From: Tausonia pullulans
Taxonomy: Eukaryota; Basidiomycota; Tremellomycetes; Cystofilobasidiales; Mrakiaceae
NCBI GenBank assembly: GCA_951802195.1
Contig: OX637622.1
Span: 930,001-994,000 of the forward strand
Direction of reading: 5' to 3'
DNA length: 64,000 bases
This document shows, in pieces, positions 28,366 through 38,368 of the stretch. Numbering within the stretch: the first letter of the stretch is position 1; every line of letters begins with the position of its first letter. The position numbers and the translations under genes were made by a program. Under the pieces are notes generated by a model that did no database searches, was not told the origin of the DNA, and saw only the letters and a list, made by a program, of their open reading frames with translations.

Positions 28366-29381
28366 ATGCATCCCTTGCCCGCTCGCCCGCTCGCCCAATC
28401 AACGGCTGCAGCTGTCTCGACTCAGACGCTGCTCATCCTCGTCGGTCTCGTCGGGTGCGGTAAGGTGCGTGTGTCCTTCCTCGCCCTAGGCCGATTTGCT
28501 GCGAGCTGACACCTCCCTTGTGTCCGTGCAGTCGACCTTGGCCAACGAGCTCGAGCAACGCCACGGCTGGCTTCGGTGCAACCAGGACGAGCTGAACGGA
28601 GATCGGAGGCTAGTCGAGCGAAAAGTTGCCGCTGGCCTGAGAGAGGTGAATGTTGTTGACGCGTTTGGTCTTTGTCGGCCGGTCAGAGGCGAAGGCAACT
28701 GACTTTTGTGCGACTGTGACTTCAGGGCCGGAACGTCGTTGTCGACCGGACGAACTTTGATACACAGTTTGCTCCTTTCCTTTCAATAACTTACCGACCT
28801 CTCCCAATCTGACTGTGGATATTCGCCAGGCAACGCGCCCACTTTCTGCGGATCGCCGCTCCGTTCCCGCATGTCCGGCGGTGGTGCCTGTTCCGTGAGC
28901 GGCTTATCCCACTTTTTATTCTACCCTTTGGAGAGTTCATAGCTAAGCCTCCAACGCCGTTGACCTGCGAAACAAGTCGATTTGCCCAAGGAGATCTGCA
29001 AAGAGCGGCTCCTCCTCCGGACCGGCCACCCGACATTGACGTCTCCAGAACAGGCCGTCCAGGTCCGTCTTGGACCCTCTTCCTTCTCTCTCTCTCTCCC
29101 TCTTTCTCGATATGCCTTCCTTCCTGACTATTCTCGGCTTCCAGGTTCTCCAACGATTCTCCTCTCAACTTCGTCCTCCTCAACCCTCCGAAGGCTTCGA
29201 CCGCGTCCTTCGGTGCCAGGATCCTCTGCCGATCCACCTCGAGCGGCACGAGGTCGTCACACTCATGGACCGGATCGACCGTGAGGGGGAGAGGAGGACG
29301 CTCTGGGCTCAGGGAGGATGGGGGGAGGCAGGAGGGGGGTTTCCTGTCGGGGGTGGAGGGCCACAGGGGGGTAGGAGCTGA
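28366..29381 (+). CDS. P-loop kinase of the PNK/AAA_33 type
   Basis: Likely a stand-alone polynucleotide-kinase-like P-loop phosphotransferase. Exons 28366-28464, 28532-28645, 28726 to about 28767, then three more to the stop at 29381 join in phase. Visible: Walker A GLVGCGKSTLANELEQRHG, the NQDEL element after the next strand (WLRCNQDELNGDRRLVERKV), GRNVVVDRTNFDTQQRAHFL with the DRTN motif of PNKP and related kinases, a hydrophobic strand RRWCLFLDLP, the lid-like EICKERLLLRTGHPTL, and EGFDRVLRCQDPLP, which matches the EGF..ILEI end of PNKP kinase domains. No HAD phosphatase domain precedes it, so it is kinase only. The substrate (RNA or DNA 5' end, or a small molecule) cannot be read from the sequence. 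The Gly-rich C-terminus (WGEAGGGFPVGGGGPQGG) is unconserved. The start at 28366 is the nearest in-frame ATG. Confidence 0.8.
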
Positions 29382-29893
29382 GGTGTCAGTGAGCGAGGAA
29401 GGCATGCGTATATGATTAGCGGAGGAGACGAGCTCAGAATTGTCTCAGAATAGTCTGCGAATGATAACGTGATGAGTGGGACGCATAGAGGAAGATATCG
29501 TGGTACAGAGGTACAACGATGAGCAAAAGCAGGCGCCAAGCTCGAGAGGACAGCGCGAAACAGAAAGATAACAGACAAGAGAGGGAGAGAATTCCAAAGG
29601 TTGACGTAGGCACGTCTGAACGGAAGTAATGGGCAACTACATGATGGGGAGGGCGAAGGAGAACGAAATCGGAAAAAGACATGAGGGATTATTTTTTAGA
29701 ATTGGCAAGAGCAAGTGAGGAGGGAACAACTGGACATTGAGGGGGAGGGAAGAGGGGGAGTTAGATGATAGGACGATAGCGATAAGAAGCGCGTCGAAGC
29801 AAGATAGAGAGATATGCAGGTGAACACAAGCCAGGGAAAGGGGGGAAGATGTGCGAGACAAAGAATTCGTAGCTGAAAGCTTCTCAGCCCCAC
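29382..29893. other. Convergent intergenic stretch
   Basis: About 510 bp of purine-rich plus-strand sequence (many GAGAGG and GAAGGAG words) between two convergent gene ends. No gene seen. Confidence 0.4.
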
Positions 29894-32800
29894 TCAGCTC
29901 CCGCCGGCCGCTTCCATACCATTGCTCTTGTATCTTCGAATGCGATACCCGCCCTCGCCATCTTGACTCTGAGCATCCGCGGCGTTTGCTTTCGCTGCAA
30001 AGTTGCGGATGAGCTCCGTGATCTCTGGGTGGCTCTCGCTCCTGCCTCGAACCTTGGGCGCCGGAGGGTGGACGATGTGCGCTTGCTCGTCCCTTCGGCT
30101 GCCGTCGAACGACGGGGTGAAGGAGGGGAGCTTGGGTCGACGACTGCTGCTGCTAATGTTGCCACTTGTGCCGGACGACGAGCTTGGGGAGAGCGAGGAG
30201 TAGGCGTCCTTTATCGGGGAGGTTGAATGGAAGAACGAGGGAAAGGATGCCCTTTTGCTCGAGAGTGAGCTGAGGGCGCGGGTGAGCGGCGAGGGGCACC
30301 GATTAGAGATCGGAGAGGTCGGGGCGGAGGGAGTTGAGGCTACGGAGGAGGCCGTCGGAGCTCGAGGGCGAGCCGTTCTGGCAGGTGACGCGTACGAGGA
30401 TGATAGTGATGCAGGAGAGGTCGCCGCGGTTGACAAGGTGGCTCGTCGAGCAGCGGCAGGGGAGGACACCTTGACCTTAGATAGCGGCGGTGGCGGCGGC
30501 CGCATCGTGATGAAGTATTGCTGAACGTCGCTGTCCTCCTCCGCAAGCCCGTCACCTCGGTCGACCGTCGGAGGATCAAGGGTGAGACCAAGCGCCGATT
30601 CCGAAGCAAGGGTGTCGAGAGCAATAACATCCTCGCCGTTCCTCGGCGTTGGCGTCGGGTCTACACTCGTCGCTGCACTGCTGGCCGTGTCGGTCCTGCC
30701 GATGGGCCTCGATGACGATAACACATCCACATTTTCCCCGGCCTGGACAGCGGCGGTTGTCTCCTGCCAATCGAGCTCCTCGTTGAGCGAGACTTCTTGG
30801 CCGTCGCCACGGAAGAGCTTGGCCTGAGGAGAAAGGATCTCGGCCATGGCGGGCTCGACTTTGCTGCTGGCGGCGTGCCGTTGGTTGGGGACGACGCTCA
30901 AGATGAACTCGCGCTGAGAGGCGAAGGCAACTTTGGTGCTGCATAGAAGAGAAGGAATCTGTCAGTGGGATGCGACGATAACTGTTGGTCAGAAACTCAC
31001 GCCTCGAGGAAGGGAAACGTTTGAAAGACGTGGACAGCGTCCTCAAAGACCTCCGGCATGACGACGACTCCAGCGAGGGCGGCCTTGTGTGCGAGCAGCG
31101 TGTTTTCGTCGCGCAGGACCTCGGCCTCGCCGTACTGGATGAGGAGCGGCGGGAGACCGGCAAAGTCGCCGAACAATGGTGAGGCGCTGTAAAGAGAGTA
31201 AACTCAGCGGGCCGCGTTGTGCTAGGCTTGGGACGAGAGAGGGGCCTCTGACTAGGGGTGCGTAAGGTGCTTCATGCCGTCCTTGCCGAGAAAGCAAAGA
31301 ACCGGGTTCAGATGGTCGTCGGGTAGAGGCCGAGGCACGATGTCAAAGGGAGCTGAGGGAAAAGGAGGCGCCGCCGTCAGATGATGAGTCCACCAAAGTC
31401 GAAGTGCCACCAACTGACCGTTCGAGTCCCAACTGTTGCAGCTCATGGTCAGGTCTACCCATGGGCTCATGAGAATGGCTCCAGAGGGTAGAGGGTAGTC
31501 TGAGAAGCGAAACAACCTCGCATCAGCCACCGGTCGATGCCAAAAGCGTAGACACGGACGCACTATTGTCCCGAAGGTACATGAGCAGTCCGAGACAAAG
31601 GCCTCCGCCGGCGCTGTCGCCGGCAACAAAAATGTTTTGCGGTGCGATCTTAAGGTCCTGGATGAGCCGGAGGTAGGCGCTCACGGCGTCATGCAAGGGT
31701 CCCGGGAAACGCGTTTCGGGGGCGAGGCGGTAGTTGATAGCGAAGACACGAGCCTCACAGACGCGTGAGATCTGGGTGGTGATAGTCCGATGACTAGCGG
31801 CGGAGAATAAGTAGTAGGCGCCCTGGAGAACAGAAAGAACGGGTCAGTCGGAAGGAGAGAGGAAGAGGGGTGGATCGAACGACAACGCACACCGTGAAGG
31901 TAGAGGCAGATCCGCTCCGCCCCTCCCGAGGGCTTGACAGCCGGAGGCGGTAATGACGACTCTTCGTTTTCCGACCGGTGGGGAGAAGGGCTCTGTTTGC
32001 GCGCCCATCCGTTCGCAGTAGCCTGCTTCGCTTCGCGCCACTCCTTTTGCCAAGCGACGAAGAGATCCTTGTCGACAACCCACTCGCCGCCGAGCTCGCG
32101 GCCTTGGCCGAGGTCGTCGTGGGAGGGTTCGTAGAGCGGGCCGCCCTTTTCGTGCTTGTCAAACTCGGCAAGAATTCCTCGAAGGCCGCGGTACCGGACC
32201 CGGAAGGAGATGGGCGTGACGAGCGCCGATGGCGGGAGGGGCACGAAATTACTGAGTGACATGATGGCGCGGAGGAAGGACTGGGGGAAGTGCTGCGTCA
32301 GGCATGGATCACGAGAGGGCCAGAGAGGATGATGCTCACAATATCGGTGAGGGCGGAATGCTGGCCGACTGATGGGGCGGACGGATCATGAAGAATGCCA
32401 GACGAGACGCGTCAGCAGGGAGGCTCTGTCTGTGCGGTCGCTCTCCTTCGAACGACTGAGGCGCGTGCATCCATCCAACTTGAAGACTGACCGTCGCGCA
32501 GAAAGGAGCTGATGATTGTCATTCTGAGAAAAAGATACCGTTCGTTCGTCAGCTAGCTAATTCAAGCGGGCTCAAAGCACGAGAGTTAAAATGGAGAAAG
32601 CCCACGGGCATCAAAAAGGGGGGAAAGGGGGAAAGGAGGGAAGGACGGCCGGCGGAAGGAAGGCCTGGCAGAAGAAACAGAACGACTTACTCGATGCCCC
32701 AGCTCTTCTTCCTAGGACCGAAGACAGTGTGGCTCAAAATCTCGAGCGCGACGTGGTTCACTGTCCAATGCGATCCAAGCGAGCATTGAAGACAGTAAGC

Positions 32801-33129
32801 GGGAGGGCACATAAACTCGCACACGAGAGAGGGGCGGCAAGCTCGGGCTCACCCTTGCCGAATACCATCCAGCCAGCGTCCCAGACGTCTCGGACGCCCC
32901 AGCCCCAGAACATGGGTTTGGCCGCCTTCTGGACGGCGGCAGGGTCCACACGACTGCCCTTGGGCGCGTCTGCGGGCTGGCCGTCCCACGAGGGCTGGCT
33001 CGGGTACGCTTCGAGCAGGGCGTCGAGTCCGGCGGAGGGAAGACGACCGCCGGCGGGGACGGCGGGGGTCGGTGCCGGCGGCGCTGGGGACGAGGACGAC
33101 GAGAGGAAGGGGCGGGAGAGGAGGGCCAT
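29894..33129 (-). CDS. HSL-type alpha/beta hydrolase with long Ser-rich tail
   Basis: Serine esterase/lipase of the hormone-sensitive-lipase (GDXG) family. Many exons join in phase from ATG 33129 (MALLSRPFLSSSSSPAPPAP) to the stop at 29894. Order: a Pro-rich leader, FWGWGVRDVWDAGWMVFGK, LNHVALEILSHTVFGPRKKS, HFPQSFLRAIMSLSNFVPLP, then the oxyanion motif LHGGAYYLF (the two glycines come from two exons), FAINYRLAPETRFPGPLHDA, the nucleophile motif VAGDSAGGGL, GAILMSPWVDLTMSC, LIQYGEAEVLRDEN and EDAVHVFQTFPF, which carries the catalytic His. After the hydrolase domain comes a tail of about 300 residues rich in Ser, Pro and Thr with SSKRASFPSFFHSTSPIKDA and a basic end RIRRYKSNG; this is not part of the family fold. 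It probably carries phosphorylation sites, but that is inference. The substrate (sterol ester, acylglycerol or xenobiotic ester) is unknown. Confidence 0.9.
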
Positions 33130-33886
33130 GGGCTGGGTATAGTGAGTGTGGGCGAAAAGAGAGAGACGTGTGGGCCTCTTGGGCGGGTGCGTGCGTAATG
33201 TTGGCGAGATGAGAAGGGTGGTGGGGGGTGGGGGTTGGGGGGTGGGTCGGTGGTGGCCGCACACCCTGAAAGAGGGATGAGGGCGAGTAGACGAGTAGAC
33301 GCGTGCCAGTTCGGGCGCGCCAGCCTCCGTCATCCTTACTCTTCGATTCGCCGGTGTGGCACGAGACTGACGGCAAGCGTCGGATTACGAGGGGGCGTTC
33401 GATCTGCCTTTCAGCTTTTGGGATCGGGTCTCCTTCCACTCTTGCAGTAGAAGGGCTCGCCTCGCAGTGCATGTATCTATGGTCTCGCGAGATCAGTCCA
33501 GCTGCAGAAATGGCCGCACGTGATTGCGGGCGGAGACAAGGCCCTAGCGCGATGACTGCTACCTCCTATCGGTTCTCACTCTCCCGGCTGGTAAGTCCTC
33601 GCTGTACCCGGGTCGGAAATCCTTCTTTGGTAGGGGAGGGGGGTTGGTTAAAGAGAGCGTCGAGGTTGGCTCGTGCCTGAGACGAGGAAACCCATCCAGC
33701 AAAGGCTCGCTGACGTCATCCAGGTGGATCCTTTCTCTGGCCATGCAGTATTCTCAGGCACGGTCGATTCATATGAGGAGGAGAGAGCATCAATAGAAAC
33801 TGTACAACGGAAGGTCTATACTATCGAACGGGAACAATGATGGGAAATGGGATGTGAAAGGGCCGCCTATGGTCGCGCGCATCCTC
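33130..33886. other. Spacer between HSL hydrolase and fasciclin-like gene
   Basis: About 760 bp upstream of the hydrolase start and downstream of the fasciclin-like stop; both genes are on the minus strand. Near the hydrolase start the plus strand is a G-rich run (GTGGGGGGTGGGGGTTGGGG, 33220-33240), which reads as a C-rich leader in the transcript. No gene seen. Confidence 0.4.
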
Positions 33887-34815
33887 TCAGTCCTGCTCTT
33901 CAGGCACTACCACCACCTGGTCAATCACAAGCACCCGCCCATTGCTGGCCTCAAGCACGTCAAGCACCTTGCCCTTGCCCTCGCCGACGATCCACCCGAC
34001 TGCGCACGCGCTCGGGACCGCCTCGACGTGGATCGAGAAGCCGTTCAGGAGGGTCGGCGCTGAAAGCTCAGTTCCGGGAGTGGGTGAAGGGGTGAAGTCG
34101 ATAAGGCTCTGAATGGATTAGAAAATCGGAGAGACGAGCACGTCGAGGAAGAAGAAATATGAGAGTCAGGGATACATGCAAGCGCAGCGTCCAAATGGAG
34201 CCAGGCCACCCGACGCGACTTACGGGAACGACGTGGGAAGCAAGCCAGGCCTCGACCCGCTTGTTTGAAGCCAAGTCCTGGTCCCGGAAAGACTCGATCC
34301 GAGGCTCAGTCGCGGCGGCCTGATGTCTAATGGCGAGGGTAGAGGATGTGCGATTCAGAAAGGGCGGTTGCAAGAGTGGGCGCGCCAGCGCTCTTGAGAT
34401 CAGCTCGGCCGCTACTTGACTCGAGACAGAGCAGGCAATACGAACGGTTTCCGAGGGAGAGCAATAATGGCCGAGTTGAGCGGGACGAGCAGAGTCGAAG
34501 CGGCGTTGGTGCTGCCTAGGCGTCTGGTCTGTTGTGTGGACGGCGACGATATGAGACGTTGGCAGACGTGCTAACCGTCACAGCGCTTTACTGGGAGACA
34601 CTCACGATCTCTGAAGAGTCCCTGGCATACGAGTACCAGATAGAGAGCCTTCGGTCGGTGGTGAGCACGTCGGCAAGCGTCGGAAGGTTCTCCGAGGTCT
34701 GGGGCGCAACAGGTGTAGAGGCCGGCTGGGCGTGAAGTGGCTGCTGAGTGCCTGAGGCGAGCGTGAGGCCGGCGGCGAAGAGGAATGGAAGCATGCGGGA
34801 TAGGACGATCCGCAT
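33887..34815 (-). CDS. Secreted fasciclin (FAS1)-like protein
   Basis: Small secreted or wall-associated protein. The start at 34815 gives a clear signal peptide (MRIVLSRMLPFLFAAGLTLA). FAS1-type elements follow: LPTLADVLTTDRRLSIWYSY, then on a second exon NAASTLLVPLNSAIIALPRK, then KRVEAWLASHVVP, and on the last exon LIDFTPSPTPGTELSAPTLL and GEGKGKVLDVLEASNGRVLV followed by IDQVVVVPEEQD and the stop. The order LLVPLNxAIxALPRKP ... WxxxHVVP ... GKVLDVLEASNGRVLVID is the pattern of the short single-FAS1 proteins widespread in Dikarya. No GPI signal is seen at the C-terminus. The exact junctions of exon 2 (between about 34535 and 34430) are not settled. The role is adhesion or wall interaction by family only. 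Confidence 0.82.
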
Positions 34816-35884
34816 GAAGGGCGTAAAGGTGGAGGTGGGAGGTAGTTAGGAGAGCCGGGATGGTTCCGAACGAGAAACGAGGAGGGCATCTTGCTCGCCC
34901 GTCTCAACGATTGCGCATTTGTCTTACAAGGCTGCAGGTACAGTTTGATTGCTTTAAACTTCTGCTTTAAAAACACATCTACAATCTCTGACTGCGGAGA
35001 TCAGGAGGCCCCTGCATCTCTTGCCGACGAGCTCGATACTGGCACGTAACCCAAGTTGGCTCGCCGTCTCCTCCCCTGGACTTTTCCTCTGTCGCTCTTT
35101 CTCCAACCGCTTCCACCTCTTTCTTACTCTTGATCCACCTTGCGCGAGCTACCATCTCGTCGCATGACGATCAACACTTGGCATGCGACCTACTAGTTCG
35201 TGAGTAAACTTTCCTTCTTCTGTCGGCTCAAGCGAGCGAGAGCGCAAGAACGAGACGAGCGCGCCCGAATATCAACCATTTCCCTCTCCCCTTCCTCGTC
35301 CCGTGCCGTGCTGGCTCTCTCATTTCCCAACGATGCATTCATGTAATTTGCGTCCGATGCTTAATGCACACGACGACATTTTTTTGCCTCGCCAGGCTGA
35401 CTGAGGGATTCTAGAGAGAGCCTCGGCTTCTAGACGACCGGCGCGTGCGCTTGCTCACGCGCGCCGATAGTAGGACGAACACTCGTGCTCCCGCTTCGAT
35501 GATGGAAATGATAAAGTACAGAACGCTGACGCTCGTTATCTTTTCGTGCTTAGGTTGATCCCTTTTTCTTCGGTTGTTGGCCTTCCTATCCTCTTGATCG
35601 ATCCATGTTTTCCATCCTGTTCACTTGTCCTGTCGAGGTTTTTGAGTCGATGGAGGTAGCCTTACCGCTAGCCTGAGGACTGATCGAGAGCACTCAGAAA
35701 GAAAGAAAGAAAAAAAAAATTCAGACAGAGCTCCTTTGATGATGCAGGTGGGCCTGAACACCTTCAGTCTAGTTCTCTCGTAATGGTATCTCGATGTATC
35801 CTTGCATCAGAGTAGAGAGAAAATATTCCATCTCGCTCCATCCCAGCCTCCCATAGGGAAAACGGGATGAAGCGACAAGGTGAA
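34816..35884. other. Gene-poor stretch upstream of FAS1 gene
   Basis: About 1.07 kb with lower GC than the coding parts, and a simple GAAA/poly-A tract at 35698-35720. No open frame of note on either strand. The right part is downstream of the U2 snRNA gene and the left part is the presumed FAS1 promoter. Confidence 0.4.
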
Positions 35885-36076
35885 GGAGGTCCCTGACAAC
35901 GCAAGGCTATAGTGCAGCGCCGAGGTCATCATGCCAGCGAGTCGTGCGAGCAGAGGACGCCGCCAGCGGGCAAGGCAAAAAGATGGAAACCAAAATGGGT
36001 CCAGTGGACCCATATAAGTGGTTAAACTTATAAGAACAGATACTACACATGATCTAAGCCAAAAGGCCAGAGAGGA
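35885..36076 (-). ncRNA. U2: U2 spliceosomal RNA
   Basis: On the minus strand, starting at about 36076, the sequence reads ATCCTCTCTGGCCTTTTGGC, then TTAGATCATGTGTAGTATCT and GTTCTTATAAGTTTAACCAC. This is the nearly invariant U2 5' half: stem-loop I with the GGCCTTTTGGC loop, the TTAGATCA segment that pairs with U6, the branch-site recognition segment GTGTAGTATCTGTTC, and stem-loop II. A hairpin arm TGGGTCCACTGGACCCA follows, then CATTTTGGTTT, a fair Sm-site region. The 3' part should contain stem-loops III and IV; the 3' end at about 35885 is an estimate from usual U2 length. No intron and no poly-A-like signal are seen. U2 base-pairs with the intron branch site in the spliceosome; the window's genes show the CTGAC/CTRAY branch sites this RNA would recognise. 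Confidence 0.93.
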
Positions 36077-37067
36077 TGAGGATCATCTTGGCCAGCCGAG
36101 ACTCCTCCTCTATTGAGTCGTACACAGCAATCGTGCCTGGCCATTGGCGCACTTCCCTCTGACCTACCTGACATTGCTTTTCTCACTGGCCCCTTGTCCA
36201 CCGCCCTCGCTCGGCAGGTGCGGAAGAGTGTGGGGATGAGGACGAGGAGATGAGAGAGCAGAGATCGAGACTTCGTCTGCTCCCGGCGGTTCGGCGGCGC
36301 CGGTCCTGCTGTCCTCCTGTACGATGACTTGAATTGCAATCCGTAGTACAAGAGAGTCATGCGATGCCTGGATCTAGCCAGATGGATGAAGCTGAAGGTG
36401 GTGGAACTCGCGGCCGTCCTCGAATGCGGCCCTGTACCTCTCAGCTCGGATCGTCTGCACTAGACGCGGCGCCCACGTCCAAATATCTGACATTCTTTGA
36501 AACAAATAGTTAGATATAACCAAACTGATTATCAGGTGAAACGCTCGCTGGAGAGCTCTTCGCTTTAACGAGCCCGTATTTGCCCGTCGCATGCTTTACG
36601 ACTGGGCACACCCTCAACTGCCATCGTCGTTTGTAAATCATCAGCGCACTTGAAATTGTCTGCGCTGCCCACTATAAGTCTTATTGGGAGCCACAGTGTG
36701 CCATGGGACGTACGTGACTGGGCTTCCGGGACTGAGAACTTGTTTGTTCGAGCGCGCGTCAAGCTGCCACTTTCATTTGCTTCTCAATTGTCACCAGTTC
36801 CTAACCGTATTCCTTCAGCTCGTCCCCCTTTCTCAGACCCGCGTTTTCATGGCGGCGCTAGAGATACGGCAATCTATTTAGCTAGCCTCTTTCTCTTCCC
36901 TTCGGGAGCTAGAGCTTCCGGCCGGCCGCTCCGTTCGCAGTGTGCCGTGTGTCACCCAAGGGCCGTCCCGTGCGCCGAACATCGTCGGGCAGCTTCCAGT
37001 TCCACATTGGGTTTGTTTTCTTTCTTCCCCAACCACCACATCTTTCTATCACAGCCCCTATCAAACC
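36077..37067. other. Shared upstream region of U2 gene and secreted-protein gene
   Basis: About 990 bp between the U2 5' end (minus) and the start of the secreted protein (plus). It is AT-richer around 36480-36560. It must contain the U2 promoter to the left and the secreted-protein promoter to the right, but no proximal element can be named by eye. No gene seen. Confidence 0.35.
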
Positions 37068-38165
37068 ATGCTCAGGCCCAATCCCCTCTTCGCTCTTGCC
37101 CTCCTCGCCGCCGGGGGAAGTCTACCTTCTACTGTTGAGGCCAGGCCAACGTCGTTCTACGGGCAACAGCAGCAGCAACAGGTCGACAAGCGGATCGTCC
37201 CCACCGTCACCTGCACAGTCTACCCTCTCTCCGAGGGCAGCTCGCTCTTCGAGAACGTCTCGGCTGTCGTCGCTCAGCTCGCCATCTCGCCTCGTGATGG
37301 GCTGCTCACCCGGGTCCCGGCGCCGTTCCTCGAGCCGGGGACCGAGGACGACGACGACCTCGTGGTGCCCTTCGACCCTCCTGTTGCTACTGGCACGTTT
37401 GGGTTCGAGGTCTGCCAGAGCACGTTCCGCAATAAGTGAGTGTCGGCTTGCTGCTTTGTTCATAGAGACATGAAGAAGAGGGGAAGCACCTCCCAATCGG
37501 CTCGGGAGATCGGGAGCTGACCCGGCGCTGGGATCTCTGCTCTTCGCCCCCTCTCTTAGCACTTCGAACAACACGACCATCTACGGACACGCTACGTATG
37601 CGAATGCCACAGGCACATTCTGTTTGACGGCCGAATGTGAGCTGGATAAATATATCAAGCGAGGTGGGAGAGAAAAAAAAACTGACGATGGACGATTGCC
37701 CCGTTCTCGCAGACCCTTACCTCAACTCAACTGTCTCCGCGGAGGAGTGCTCGTTCACGGATGACTCGTCGCAGTTTCTGTGCGTGATCTGTACCTCGTA
37801 CTTCCTCGAATGAAGGAAGACAGACATGTGACTGACTAAATCTGTGGACAGGCAATGGTGGCGACTCACGCGCAATGCCACCGGCGGAACCGACAACGTC
37901 CTCGAGTTCCTCGCTCCCCTTGGGCGGCCTCTGCTCATGTACGCCCATAACCAATCTCCTTGACATGATCCCCACTCACGAAATTATTCTGTCTAATCCG
38001 AGCAGCACCGCCCTTGGTCCCAGCAACACCACCACGAACGCGACCGTCCAGCTCACCCAGAGCAATGACTCATCATCCTCCTTCTTCTTCGATGGATCGT
38101 CGTCGTCCAACGACTCGGTCCCCTTTGAGCCCGTCCTCAATGCCACGTCGACGCTCGTTGTTTGA
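37068..38165 (+). CDS. Secreted, N-glycosylated-type small protein
   Basis: Unrecognised secreted protein. Five exons: 37068-37435, 37560-37636, 37713-37779, 37852-37938 and 38006-38165. The start gives a signal peptide (MLRPNPLFALALLAAGGSLP, then ARPTSF). A polyglutamine run and a dibasic VDKR (possible Kex2 site) follow, then TVTCTVYPLSEGSSLFENVS. Many N-x-S/T sequons appear in the second half (NNTTIYGHATYANATGTFC, NSTVSAEECSF, RNATGG, NTTTNATVQLTQSNDS, NATST). Cysteines are spread in TVTCTV, FEVCQS, TFCLTA and EECSF. The C-terminus is Ser/Asn-rich and ends in STLVV with no clear GPI signal. Most likely a cell-surface or extracellular protein; the Kex2 and glycosylation statements are predictions from motifs. 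Confidence 0.75.
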
Positions 38166-38368
38166 GACAACTTTCTTTGCATGTGCCGTCTAATCTGGAC
38201 GTCCACCATCGGCTTGCATCTTATCGCCCCTGACCTTACCTCCCCATCTCTCTTCTCGTACCGTGTAGCTTTATGATGAATCACTCAATATCTAAACTAC
38301 TTGCACATGGTATTAAGAACAGAAAGCAAAAAGAAAAAAAACCCCTGAAAGATTGTCCACTGAGTTAC

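Noticed and set aside
35495-35545. Possible box C/D snoRNA (GATGATGGAAATGAT ... CTGAC)
   Set aside because: C-like and D-like words are common by chance; I could not find terminal pairing or a guide match to rRNA.
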